The position numbers and the translations under genes were made by a program. Shown here in pieces: positions 34,022 to 42,850 of a stretch of 64,000 bases of DNA (the stretch's first letter is position 1; each line of letters starts with the position of its first letter). The DNA lies in NCBI RefSeq assembly GCF_028368995.1, contig NZ_JAQNDL010000001.1, forward strand, positions 1,178,001 to 1,242,000, given 5' to 3'. The notes beneath the pieces are model-generated. The model had not been told where the DNA came from. It was given only the letters and a program-made list of their open reading frames with translations, and searched no databases. This DNA comes from Nannocystis bainbridge (lineage in GTDB: Bacteria; Myxococcota_A; Polyangia; Nannocystales; Nannocystaceae).

Positions 34022-34921
34022 CTACCCATCCTTCCGGAGCGCGATCGCCAGGCCAGCGCCCACGCTCAACAGAGTCACGCCGCCGATCACCCACCAGCCG
34101 GTCCTGCTGATGGCTGCGAGAACATCCGCGCTCCCGGCGCTTGGTGGTGCGACCTCGGCCGCGCCACCGGACGCCGCACATTCGTCGGTCACGCACCCCT
34201 GCTTGACCGCGAGGGCCTTGTGGATCGCGTCCTCCGTCTGCGGGCCCCACTTGCCATCAGCGTCGATGCCCAGGCTCGTCTGCGCGGCGCGCAGCGCCTC
34301 GATGGACGCCGGGCCCCATTCGGCGGCCACGTCGCCCTTGTACACGCCGAGGGCGGCGAGTGCCTCGTGACGCTGCCGGGTCTGGAGCAGCGACACCTTG
34401 TCGCCGACCATGCGCTCGACGTAGTTGGTGGGATTGAGCAAACCTGACGGCGGGCCCTCGGTCTTCCACCACACCGAGTTCGCCGAGCGCGTCTCTGCCT
34501 TGTAGGTTTCGAGGTGGATCATCCCGTAGGGGCCGTGGATCCGCCCGAGCTTGTCGCCCTTGCGGACTTCCTGGCCTTGCTGGATGCCGTACTCTTTGTG
34601 AGAGCCCTGCTTGAAGCCGCCGAGCACGAGGAACAGACCCGTCTTGGTGCGCAGGAAGGCGGCCTTGGCGTTGTCGTCCCACGGGCGATCGAGACCTACC
34701 ACCAGCGCTTCCTCGGGCGCGGTGATGAGGGCGCCGTCCGGCGCGCCGGTGAGATCAATGCCGGCGTGCCAGCGCTTGCAGGTCTCAAGCGTGCAGCCGA
34801 AGGGTCGACCGCCGCCGACGCTCCAGGTCGCAAATTTCGGCGTGACGGTCGGCAATGGCCACGCGGGGCTCGCGTCGCCGACGGCCATCTCGAGCTTCTC
34901 CCATTCCGGTGTGCGTGCCAT
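34022..34921 (-). CDS. M23-type peptidase with peptidoglycan-binding domain and C-terminal TM
   Basis: 299 residues from ATG 34921, two bases after the upstream stop; longer readings are shadow. The LytM/M23 part has H52-x3-D56 (WHAGIDLTG), a hairpin core (QGQEVRKGDKLGRIHGPYG) and IHLETY at 135-140, where the usual HxH is HLE. A peptidoglycan-binding_1 domain follows (LGVYKGDVAAEWGPASIEAL ... DGKWGPQTEDAI). The last 25 residues are a transmembrane helix with the end RKDG. It likely opens the cell wall during entry or release. The altered metal ligand makes activity uncertain. Confidence 0.78.
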   Translation of the reverse strand: MARTPEWEKLEMAVGDASPAWPLPTVTPKFATWSVGGGRPFGCTLETCKRWHAGIDLTGAPDGALITAPEEALVVGLDRPWDDNAKAAFLRTKTGLFLVLGGFKQGSHKEYGIQQGQEVRKGDKLGRIHGPYGMIHLETYKAETRSANSVWWKTEGPPSGLLNPTNYVERMVGDKVSLLQTRQRHEALAALGVYKGDVAAEWGPASIEALRAAQTSLGIDADGKWGPQTEDAIHKALAVKQGCVTDECAASGGAAEVAPPSAGSADVLAAISRTGWWVIGGVTLLSVGAGLAIALRKDG

Positions 34922-34923
34922 GG

Positions 34924-35130
34924 TCAACGTCTCCGCAGGGCGATGAACCCGCCCACAACGCCACCCAGCACGAGCCCGGCGGCGGTCGTCCAGGCGACCT
35001 CGTGGACGATCTTTCGGCGCAGCTCCCAGGCTGCATTTTCGTAGTTGCTGGAGAAAGCGCGCAATTGGCCTGTGAGGCTGAATAGAGCGTTGTCGAGCTC
35101 GATTTCCTCTTTGGTCTTCACGTCTGCCAC
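34924..35130 (-). CDS. Small tail-anchored protein
   Basis: 68 residues from ATG 35130. A charged helix (KTKEEIELDNALFSLTGQLR) is followed by one transmembrane helix (AGLVLGGVVGGFIAL) and the end RRR. It sits in a chain of closely spaced genes and shares the layout of the 64-residue gene next to it. Confidence 0.65.
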   Translation of the reverse strand: MADVKTKEEIELDNALFSLTGQLRAFSSNYENAAWELRRKIVHEVAWTTAAGLVLGGVVGGFIALRRR

Positions 35131-35133
35131 AGT

Positions 35134-35328
35134 TCACCTCCGGCCTAACTGGTAGCCGACGCTGAGACCCACGCCGAGAGCGAGTGCGCCAGACAAGGCA
35201 GCGAGGGCGTGACGGAGCTCGGACAGTCGCCGCCAGTCGTCGGCCCACTTCTTCTGAAATTGCCGCTGCTCGTCAATCAACGCTGCCAGGCGCTGCCGCA
35301 AGAGTTCATTGTTGGTGGCCATGCTCAC
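35134..35328 (-). CDS. Small tail-anchored protein
   Basis: 64 residues from GTG or ATG at 35328. A coil (ELLRQRLAALIDEQRQFQKK) leads to one transmembrane helix (LSGALALGVGLSVGYQL) and the end GRR. Three bases separate it from the next gene. Probably a structural membrane component of the element. Confidence 0.65.
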   Translation of the reverse strand: MSMATNNELLRQRLAALIDEQRQFQKKWADDWRRLSELRHALAALSGALALGVGLSVGYQLGRR

Positions 35329-35364
35329 GGGCTCCTTCAGTCATGTGTTGGGTGGCGGCGCGCG

Positions 35365-38300
35365 TCATGGCCTGTCCTCCACCAGGCCGCCCTCGATCGC
35401 GGCCTTGTCCTCGGGCCTCACGGGCAGGTGCGGCGGCGTGACGCCGATGTCGATCTGTCCCTCGCCGCAGCTCTTGGCGATTTCGGCGGCTGCGGCGGCG
35501 ATCCGCCGCAGCGCCTCGTGGATCCGGCGTACCGCGTCGACGGTCTGGCCTTCCATGAGCTTTCGCCGCGCGGTGTCGTAGTACGCCTTCGCCTGCTCGA
35601 ACGCGATGACGGCCCGCTGCTTGACCTCGCCCTGGCACGGCGGTGCGTCGAGCATCGCCGCTGTCCAGTACAGAAGGAGGCGCACATCGTGGAGCGCCTT
35701 GGGAGCCCGGACGAGGTTGTGGTGAAATGCGCGGACCTTCTGGTACAGCTCGGCGAGGACGCGCTCGCTGCGGCCCTTGTAGTGTATCAACGCGCCAGGT
35801 TTCAGCCGGTCGGTCGGGTCCGAGATGACATAGGTCCCCGAGCGGGCATCACGCGAGCCCCGCGTCACTCGGATGCTCCGGAGTGACGCCTCCTCGCCCA
35901 TCTCCACGCGCTCGAACACGTGGTCGTCCTTGTCGAGCGGCCAGAGCGCCTCGTCGGGCACCAGGAGATTGGTGGGCTCCCCGTCGACCTCCGTCACCGG
36001 ATACGCCTCGAGGATGCTGTCCCAGAGCTCCTGCATCAACCTCGGCACCGGGGTCGACTCGACCCGGGAGCGGGCGACGACCTCGCCGGCCTCCATGAGA
36101 TGGACTGATTCGAGCCACTTCTCGAGCTCCTCGGCGTCGATCCCGGACGGCCCGGCGAGGTCTTGCAGGGCCTCGGCGATCTGCCTGTACCCGTCGGCGC
36201 GCTCGAGATTCTGGCTGTCTGCCCGCGGGGCGCCGAGCGCCTTGCCGCGACGCTCCATCAGCCGGATCAGATCCTGGAGCGGTGACGGGATCTCGATCTT
36301 CTCCTCGTCCGCGTCCTCGTCGCTCTCGCCTGCCTCGCGCACCTCGATCGCGGCCCAGAGGGCACGATCGAGCCGCTCCACGATCGTGTCTTGATCCGCC
36401 GGGGAGAGTCGATCATCCAGCCATCGGACATCGTCCATGTCCTCGGCGATCACGTCGACCGCCGCGACCGCGGCATCCGTGTTGCGTCCCTCCGGGTACA
36501 CGACAAGCACGTGGCCGTTCGGGCGGGGATGAAGCTCGGCCAGGCGCCAGCGTGGCGCCGCGTTGAACGTGTCGAGGACGACGTCGAGTAGCCGAGGCCG
36601 TGACGCATTGTTGAACTTGCTCCGTGCGGCCACCTTCTGGCCGCCTCCGTCTTTGCCCGGTGCAGCCCCCTTGTGGCTTTCAGCCGCCTTCTGGGCTCGT
36701 TTCAAGACCGGCTGGTAGCTCTTACCGCCCGCAATGGCCTTCTCGGCCTGTGTGACGTAGTAGGCGTGTTTTTTTGTCGGGAGGCGCAGTGCCTTGATCG
36801 CGCTGCGGGCCTCCTCGTAGGGACGCGCGGGATCGGGCGTGGTCGGCGGCGGCGGCGTGGTGGGCTCCACGCCGTAATCACCCGTCGGGTCGAAAGCCTG
36901 TCCGGCCTGCAGTGCCTGCTTCTCGCGTTCGTACCGTTGTCGGGCCTCGTCGACAGAGATCCATCTGCCGTCATTGAGCTGGACGAGCTCGGCACCCGTG
37001 GGCGCGTTCGTCGGCGCAGGCGCCTGCGCGTCTTCCCGCCCGTTCTCGGCGCCCTCCTCCCGTGCGGCGGACAGGAGGGTCTGCGGGATCTTGCGGGCCC
37101 ACCAGAGCTCGCCGGCCTTCCGCAGCTCGGTGAACTTCTCCTCGCTCGCGGGGGCGAACGCGAGGAATTGCTGCCACCCGGCAAAGGTCGGCGGGACGAG
37201 GATGCCCTCGCGGATCCGCGGACCCGCGAGCAGGCGCAGCACACCATCGACGAGGACAGGCACGGTCTCCGGCTTGTCGGCGACGGCCAGGCCGTCGCGG
37301 ACCTTGCCCTCGGCACGCGGCCACCAGCGCTCGAGCCAGGCGTCGCTCGCGGAGGTCCAGCCGAGGTCGCGCCACTGCGGGCGCTTGAACCAGTTCTGGA
37401 GCGCGTCGTCCAGGGTCGCCGCCGTGCGCGTCTCGTCCTCGCTGTCCCAGGGGACAGGTCCGCCGGGCAGGTGCTCGGGGCGGATCGCCAGGCTGATGAC
37501 GGTACCGAGGTTCTGGCACACCCAGCGCGCCGAGCCGGCCTGCCGTACACCGATGCAAGGCGGGCCGTCGCTGGCGATGAGGCGCCCGAACTCGAGGTAC
37601 TCAATGGCGTCGGGGTTGAGCTTGCTCGGCCGGGCCACGCGCAGGCCCTCGTGGACCGGTGCATCACCATCGGACGGCACCAGGTACTCGACGTGCTCGA
37701 CTGCGTCGATCCAGCGGGCCCACGGCCAGACCTCGGACTCGTACTTGCGGAGCTGTCGCAGGCGCGCGTGGCCCTCGGCGCGGAGTTGGGCGCCACGCTC
37801 GGGGTCCGCGGAGGCGCGCGCGTCGCGGAAGCGGGCGTTCGCCTGGTTCATGAGCCGGGCAGCCTCGCGGGCAACCCGCAGGCGGTCCTCTTCACGCGCT
37901 TTCGCCTTCGCCGCCTCGACGCTCTTCGCCGTCTCCTCGGGGTTGCGCGAGATCATGACGAGCAGATCGTCGGAGGAGAGCTGCTGCTGGGCGGCGGGGT
38001 TGTTGGTGTCGCGTCGCCCGCTCTCGAGGATCGCACCGAGCCAGTTGGCCTTGCCGTCGATGAGGCCGAAGCGGTAGCCGTCCATCGATTGCTTGCTCAG
38101 GTAGTAGATGATCTCGAGCGTGTCGAGGCGGTTGCCCTGGCGATACGCACGACCGTTGCGCTGCTCGAGATCCGAGGGCGTCCACGGCAAGTCGAGGTGG
38201 TGAATGATGCAGGTACGGACCTGGAGGTCGACGCCCTCGTAGGCGACCGAGTTGGCGATGACGACGTCGTACTTCGGCGAGAGCTCGGCCGCGACGCCGC

Positions 38301-39930
38301 CACGGAGCACGCAGCCCTCGTCCGTCTGTGGCGGCTCAGGCGGCAGGCCGTTGAACTCACGGGCGATGCGCACGCGATCGGCCGGCTTGGCGGTCTCAGC
38401 GTTGAGCACCGCGATCCGCTCGCGCGGGACCCCCTGCTCGACCAGCACCTCGAGCATCCAGGCGTGGACGGCCGTCGGTTCGCAAAACACGATGTGTCCG
38501 CAACTTCGCTGGGCGGCGATCCGCTGGGCGCACGCGACGAGCTTGGGCGCGCGGAAGTCGGGCGCCGGCAGCGTGCGCGTGCGGGTCTTCTTGACCTCGT
38601 TGCCGTCCTCGTCCTCGGACGAGAGGATCTCGATCGACTCGCCGCCGGTCAGGGCGTTCTTCCACTTGTAGCCCTCGTCGAGCTGGCTGTGCAGCGCGAC
38701 CACGCTGAGGCGCGCGAGCAGGCCGAGGATCTGGCCGCCGGCGAACTCCTTGCGCTGCTTGAGCGCGGCCTCGATCTCGCTGACGAAGCGGTCGTACTTC
38801 GCGGCCTGGCGCGCATCCATGTCGACCTCGACGAGCTGAACCCGCGCGGTCGGTAGCTTAAGGCCGACGTCCTTCGCGGTGCGGAACTCGCCGTAGGTGA
38901 GGATGATGTTGCGCAGCTCGTCCAGGTTCTTGAAGCCCGTCACCGCCGAGCGCTTGGTTGTCTTGAGGTCGACGCCCAGGACGTCGCGCATCTCGATCTG
39001 CAGGTAGCGATCGATGAACTGCTCGGGGTCCGAAAGGCGCGACGAGAACGCCCTCGGGTCGATCATCTGGATCAGGTTGTAGAACTCGAGCGGCGAGTTC
39101 TTCGCGGGGGTCGCGGTCAGGAGCATGATGCCGGCCCCACCGGTATTGCGGCGGACGACGGCGGCGCGGAAGTCGAGCTGCCATGCGCGTCGGCTGCCCT
39201 CGCCGGAGCCGCCCATGAACTTCGGGACCCCCGCCTCGCGCTCCTCCGGCATGTACAGGTTCTTGAAAGCCGCGGCCTCGTCCACCATGAGCATGTCGAT
39301 CCCGAGGTCGTCCCACGCGACACCGGGGTCGAACTTGTGGCCCTCGGGGAGCTCGAGGTGCTCTTGCACGAAGGCGCGGACGCCGTGTTTGAGGATCGCC
39401 TGCTGGCGCTCGCTGATCGCCACGCCGCGCTCGAGCTTGTCGCGGGCGTTGCGCTGGCGAATGGCGATCTCGCGGCGGATGCCCTCGACCTGGCGAGCGT
39501 ACTCCACCACGGCGTCCTCGTTCATTTTCGTGCGGCTGAGCGCGTCGAAGCTGAGGATGACGACGTCAGCCTGGCCTGCCTGGAATGCCTGCCACTTCTG
39601 CGCCCGATCCTCGGGGCTGTCGGTCTCCGAGGTGAGGACGTCCTTGCGCTTGCCGCGGGTGCCGCGCCTGCGGATGCTCCCGACCACCAGGACCTTGTAG
39701 CCCGGTAGGCAGCAACGGAAATCGTCGTACCACTTCCACACGAGGGAGCTCGGCACGAGCACCACCGGCCGGCGGACCCAGCCCTCCTGACGCGCTCGCG
39801 CGAGGACGGCGATACCCGTATAGGTCTTGCCGACGCCGACGTCGAACGCGAGCATGCCCCGCCGCAGCGCGAGGAGACGCCGGGCTCCGGCTACCTGATG
39901 TGGCTTCAGGGTCGGGCCATTGTCGCCCAG
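35365..39930 (-). CDS. SNF2/DarB-like helicase part, split from its methylase by a frameshift
   Basis: 1521 codons from about 39930. No ATG, GTG or TTG lies near the first conserved residues; the next ATG would delete the LKPHQ motif and start right at Walker A. Motifs (counted from 39930): LKPHQVAGARRLL, GVGKT 32-36, DEAAAFKN 217-224, LLTATPAKNS and QRNGRAYRQGN, i.e. a superfamily 2 helicase of the Strawberry-notch/DarB kind. The last 700 residues hold several helical domains of unknown role. The frame is offset by one base from the methylase gene, whose stop lies at 39906. In related large proteins the two are fused, so either a mutation split them or a -1 frameshift joins them during translation. 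Confidence 0.8.
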   Translation of the reverse strand: MGDNGPTLKPHQVAGARRLLALRRGMLAFDVGVGKTYTGIAVLARARQEGWVRRPVVLVPSSLVWKWYDDFRCCLPGYKVLVVGSIRRRGTRGKRKDVLTSETDSPEDRAQKWQAFQAGQADVVILSFDALSRTKMNEDAVVEYARQVEGIRREIAIRQRNARDKLERGVAISERQQAILKHGVRAFVQEHLELPEGHKFDPGVAWDDLGIDMLMVDEAAAFKNLYMPEEREAGVPKFMGGSGEGSRRAWQLDFRAAVVRRNTGGAGIMLLTATPAKNSPLEFYNLIQMIDPRAFSSRLSDPEQFIDRYLQIEMRDVLGVDLKTTKRSAVTGFKNLDELRNIILTYGEFRTAKDVGLKLPTARVQLVEVDMDARQAAKYDRFVSEIEAALKQRKEFAGGQILGLLARLSVVALHSQLDEGYKWKNALTGGESIEILSSEDEDGNEVKKTRTRTLPAPDFRAPKLVACAQRIAAQRSCGHIVFCEPTAVHAWMLEVLVEQGVPRERIAVLNAETAKPADRVRIAREFNGLPPEPPQTDEGCVLRGGVAAELSPKYDVVIANSVAYEGVDLQVRTCIIHHLDLPWTPSDLEQRNGRAYRQGNRLDTLEIIYYLSKQSMDGYRFGLIDGKANWLGAILESGRRDTNNPAAQQQLSSDDLLVMISRNPEETAKSVEAAKAKAREEDRLRVAREAARLMNQANARFRDARASADPERGAQLRAEGHARLRQLRKYESEVWPWARWIDAVEHVEYLVPSDGDAPVHEGLRVARPSKLNPDAIEYLEFGRLIASDGPPCIGVRQAGSARWVCQNLGTVISLAIRPEHLPGGPVPWDSEDETRTAATLDDALQNWFKRPQWRDLGWTSASDAWLERWWPRAEGKVRDGLAVADKPETVPVLVDGVLRLLAGPRIREGILVPPTFAGWQQFLAFAPASEEKFTELRKAGELWWARKIPQTLLSAAREEGAENGREDAQAPAPTNAPTGAELVQLNDGRWISVDEARQRYEREKQALQAGQAFDPTGDYGVEPTTPPPPTTPDPARPYEEARSAIKALRLPTKKHAYYVTQAEKAIAGGKSYQPVLKRAQKAAESHKGAAPGKDGGGQKVAARSKFNNASRPRLLDVVLDTFNAAPRWRLAELHPRPNGHVLVVYPEGRNTDAAVAAVDVIAEDMDDVRWLDDRLSPADQDTIVERLDRALWAAIEVREAGESDEDADEEKIEIPSPLQDLIRLMERRGKALGAPRADSQNLERADGYRQIAEALQDLAGPSGIDAEELEKWLESVHLMEAGEVVARSRVESTPVPRLMQELWDSILEAYPVTEVDGEPTNLLVPDEALWPLDKDDHVFERVEMGEEASLRSIRVTRGSRDARSGTYVISDPTDRLKPGALIHYKGRSERVLAELYQKVRAFHHNLVRAPKALHDVRLLLYWTAAMLDAPPCQGEVKQRAVIAFEQAKAYYDTARRKLMEGQTVDAVRRIHEALRRIAAAAAEIAKSCGEGQIDIGVTPPHLPVRPEDKAAIEGGLVEDRP

Positions 39931-42296
39931 CGGGCGATGGAGAGCGGATCGCCGCTGAACTGCGGGGTGATGATGCCCTTGAATTCGCGGTTGTACGCGT
40001 CGGCGATCCGCTGGCGTCGCTCCTCGTGGTCGCGCAGCCAGTTGTAGAACGATGAGGCGTACTCCTGAGCCTTCAGCGCGCGGAGCTCGGCCTTCTTGCG
40101 CCGCGCGTCCGCGTCGTCGTCGTCGCCGTCGTCGTCGGGGTCGAAGAGGAACTTGTCGTGGTTGATCCACCCGAGGATCCACACGGTCTCCGCGGTGAGG
40201 CCGGCCAGGTCGTCGGTGGTGTTGTAGGCATGGCCCTGCACGCGGACCAGGCCGGCGACCCGCTCGAGCGCGACCGGACCGAGTTCGCGGTTGTACGTGG
40301 CGCTGAGCCATGCGGAGACGAGGTCGAGCGGGACCCACCGCTGCGACGGCGTGATGTCGCTGATGTCCTCGAAGACAGCCGGACCGATCGCCTCGAGCAG
40401 TCGGCGAGCCTGAAGCGCGGCCTGGGGATCGTCGGTCTTCGCGCGAGCGCGGTCGTACTTCGGCCACAGCTCGCCGGTGACGTAGACGTCGAGCGGGACG
40501 ACCTCGTTGTCGTGGTCGAGGTTCCAGTCCGCGGCGAGCAGGCGCGCGAGGATGGCGTCGCGGTCCTGGGCGCCGCCGACCTGGCGGTGGAACTCTACGA
40601 GCGCGGGGAGGAGCAGATGACCGCGCTGGCGGAACAGGAACTCGGCCTGAGCGAGGACGTCGTCCGGCAAGCCGGTGTAGCGCCGCGTCACCTTCGGCGG
40701 CTCCGCGATCGCCGGGGCGAGCTCGCCGGTCGGCGTGAAGGCGTTGAGGAACTGCTGCGCGCCGGTGCTGCGCTCGGCGTGGCGCCGCAGCGGCAGGTAG
40801 CGCCACGGCCCGCCCGCTTGCTGGATCTCGGCGCGCTTCGTGAAGTCGACGAGCGCCGCGCGGAGCTCGACCCACATGCCCTCGGCCCTGTCGGCGTCGT
40901 TGGCCGCGACCGCGGCGAGGTAGCGATCGATGCGCAGGCCGAGGTCCACGGCCGCGCGTAGGGGCTCGGCCAGGTCGCTGGTCTGCTCCTCCGTCGCACG
41001 GATGCCTGACTCGTAGTGGATCGGCTCCTCCGCCGCGATCGCTCCCAAGGCACAGGAGGCGCACATGGGCCGCTCCTCGAACGCGGGGATGCTCTTGAAC
41101 TCGCCAACGACCTTGTATCGCCACGGTCGCTTGGAGCTGACCGCCTCGTCGCCGAGCTCGGGGCCCTCGAGCTCGCCGGCGGGCTTGCCGAGGAGGTGCG
41201 TCGGGAAGTGCTCGTAGTACTGGCCGTCGAGGATGAATCGATCGTCCTCGTCGATCTCGGTGAGCTGGCCGCCGCGGGCGCGGAAGAACAGCACGTCGAC
41301 GACGACGGATGCGCCGGGGAAGACCTCGCGATTGTTTGGCGTGTGGCTTGGCAGGCGGAACGCGGCGGCAAGGTGGTGGCGCGCGAGGAGCTTGGCGCGG
41401 AGGTCGCGGTTGCGCTCGCCGGTGAGAAAGCCGCCCGGGACGATGAAGACGCCCAGGCCGCCGGGCACGAGCATGTCGAGCGCGCGGCGCATAAAGTAGG
41501 CGTAGGCGACGCGCTCGCGGTAGAGCGGGCTGGGATCGTCGAGGGCGAACGCGCCGCGCTCACCATAGGGCGGGTTGCTCAGGATGACGTGGAACCGCCC
41601 GGCGTACTCGCTGCCGTGCTCGCGGACGAACCGCTCGAATGGCATGTGGTGGTGCCGGACGTCGGGGCGCAGCGCGGTGAGCAGGCGCGACGTGGTCTTC
41701 GACAGCTCGACCGTCACCCACTCGATGCCCCGCACAGGGCCAGCGGGGTCGATACAATTCGGCCGGCCCATGGCGCGGAGGAAGCGGCCGATGCCGGCCG
41801 AGGGCTCGAGGATCCGCACGACGCCGTCGTGACCGGCGAGCTCGGGCAGCAGCGGGCAGACGTGCTCCGCGATCGCGTCGGCGATGGCGAGCGGGGTGAA
41901 ATAGGCGTGGATCAGCTCGAAGTCGTCGGGCTCCAGGCCCGCGGGGAGCTGGTCCTTCACTTCCTCGAGCGAGAGGCCGCCCCAGGACGAGTACGCGAGG
42001 AGCTGGCGCCGCTCACCGGGCGTGAGGTCCTCGGGCTTCTTGCTGGCGATGATGCGGAGCGCGGCGAGGTTGGCCTTGGTGCGCTGGCTCTTCGTCCACA
42101 GCTCGGGCGGATCGTCGGCGTCTTGGGTCTGCTCGGCCGTGCGAGCGCGGCGAACGGCGAGCGCGGCGTCCAGCATCTCGATGAGACCGGCGCGCTCCTC
42201 GGCGAGGAATTGATCGAAGACCCGCTGAGGGATCCGCGAGGCCATGTTCGCGCGCCACGCTGGCTCGATGAGCGCGAAGAGTTGCGCGCCGTTCAT
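39906..42296 (-). CDS. N6-adenine DNA methylase domain protein (DarB-like, first half)
   Basis: 796 residues from ATG 42296, overlapping the upstream stop (ATGA). The N-terminal helical region has AYSSWGGLS near 101-109, a motif of phage and plasmid methylase-helicase proteins. Motif I is ILEPSAGIGRF (162-172) and motif IV is NPPYG (241-245), followed by LVPGGLGVFIVPGGFLTGER. It should transfer methyl from SAM to adenine. C-terminal residues (NREFKGIITPQFSGDPLS) match the usual junction to the helicase, which here continues in another frame. P1 DarB, an injected anti-restriction protein, has the same pairing; a similar role is inference. Confidence 0.83.
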   Translation of the reverse strand: MNGAQLFALIEPAWRANMASRIPQRVFDQFLAEERAGLIEMLDAALAVRRARTAEQTQDADDPPELWTKSQRTKANLAALRIIASKKPEDLTPGERRQLLAYSSWGGLSLEEVKDQLPAGLEPDDFELIHAYFTPLAIADAIAEHVCPLLPELAGHDGVVRILEPSAGIGRFLRAMGRPNCIDPAGPVRGIEWVTVELSKTTSRLLTALRPDVRHHHMPFERFVREHGSEYAGRFHVILSNPPYGERGAFALDDPSPLYRERVAYAYFMRRALDMLVPGGLGVFIVPGGFLTGERNRDLRAKLLARHHLAAAFRLPSHTPNNREVFPGASVVVDVLFFRARGGQLTEIDEDDRFILDGQYYEHFPTHLLGKPAGELEGPELGDEAVSSKRPWRYKVVGEFKSIPAFEERPMCASCALGAIAAEEPIHYESGIRATEEQTSDLAEPLRAAVDLGLRIDRYLAAVAANDADRAEGMWVELRAALVDFTKRAEIQQAGGPWRYLPLRRHAERSTGAQQFLNAFTPTGELAPAIAEPPKVTRRYTGLPDDVLAQAEFLFRQRGHLLLPALVEFHRQVGGAQDRDAILARLLAADWNLDHDNEVVPLDVYVTGELWPKYDRARAKTDDPQAALQARRLLEAIGPAVFEDISDITPSQRWVPLDLVSAWLSATYNRELGPVALERVAGLVRVQGHAYNTTDDLAGLTAETVWILGWINHDKFLFDPDDDGDDDDADARRKKAELRALKAQEYASSFYNWLRDHEERRQRIADAYNREFKGIITPQFSGDPLSIARWATMARP

Positions 42297-42847
42297 GCCT
42301 CGACCTCGCGGCCCACGGTGAGCTCGAGCGCCTCATACTCGCCCGGCTCCAGGGTCGTCGAACCTGCCGTCTCGACGGATTTGGGTTTGCCTGAACCGCT
42401 GCAACCGCAGCCGCCGACCTTGACGCCGCACGTGCCCCCGCACGCTGTGGCCATGCTCGCTAGCGTCGCGTTGAGGCTGGCAACGACCTCGCCGAGTGTC
42501 CGGCGGCCGAACAGGCGGACGGCCTTGTCCTCGCCGCCTCGAGCGAGGAAAGGGCCGTGATTGAGTCGGTCGAGCGACAGCTCACCGATGGCGGTGATGT
42601 CCTGGCGCATCAGGTCGAGCCAGTGGAGCTGGGCGTCGTCGAAGTCGCGCCCGGCGAGCGCCTGGCGGTCGAGCCACCCGTGGAACGCCCTCGCTGCTCG
42701 GCGCTCACGGACGGTCCTGGAGGCGTGGTCGAACGCTTCGCGCAGCGCCGCGCCGTCCTCCGAGAGGAACTGCGCGACGGCCGTCCGCGGGACCTGCGGT
42801 GAGAGGCTGGCCTGCCATCGTGCGAGGGTGTCGTCGAAGTCGACCAT
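42293..42847 (-). CDS. Type I restriction R-subunit C-terminal-like protein with Cys-rich tail
   Basis: 184 residues from ATG 42847, three bases after the previous stop. Residues 20-130 follow the EcoEI_R_C pattern at the end of HsdR-type subunits: DFDDAQLHWLDLMRQDITAI, HGPFLARGGEDKAVRLFG and VVASLNATLAS. A tail with five Cys (CGGTCG, GGCGCSGSGK) could bind metal. In HsdR this region contacts the methylase, so it may link to the adjacent methylase-helicase. No nuclease motif is present. Confidence 0.6.
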   Translation of the reverse strand: MVDFDDTLARWQASLSPQVPRTAVAQFLSEDGAALREAFDHASRTVRERRAARAFHGWLDRQALAGRDFDDAQLHWLDLMRQDITAIGELSLDRLNHGPFLARGGEDKAVRLFGRRTLGEVVASLNATLASMATACGGTCGVKVGGCGCSGSGKPKSVETAGSTTLEPGEYEALELTVGREVEA

Positions 42848-42850
42848 GGT

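Noticed and set aside
36770..36776. Run of T in the helicase gene as a terminator
   Set aside because: It lies inside the coding frame and has no stem in front of it.
39931..41124. Upstream 400 residues of the long helicase frame
   Set aside because: This part is antisense-quality reading in the wrong frame of the methylase gene; the methylase motifs lie in the other frame.
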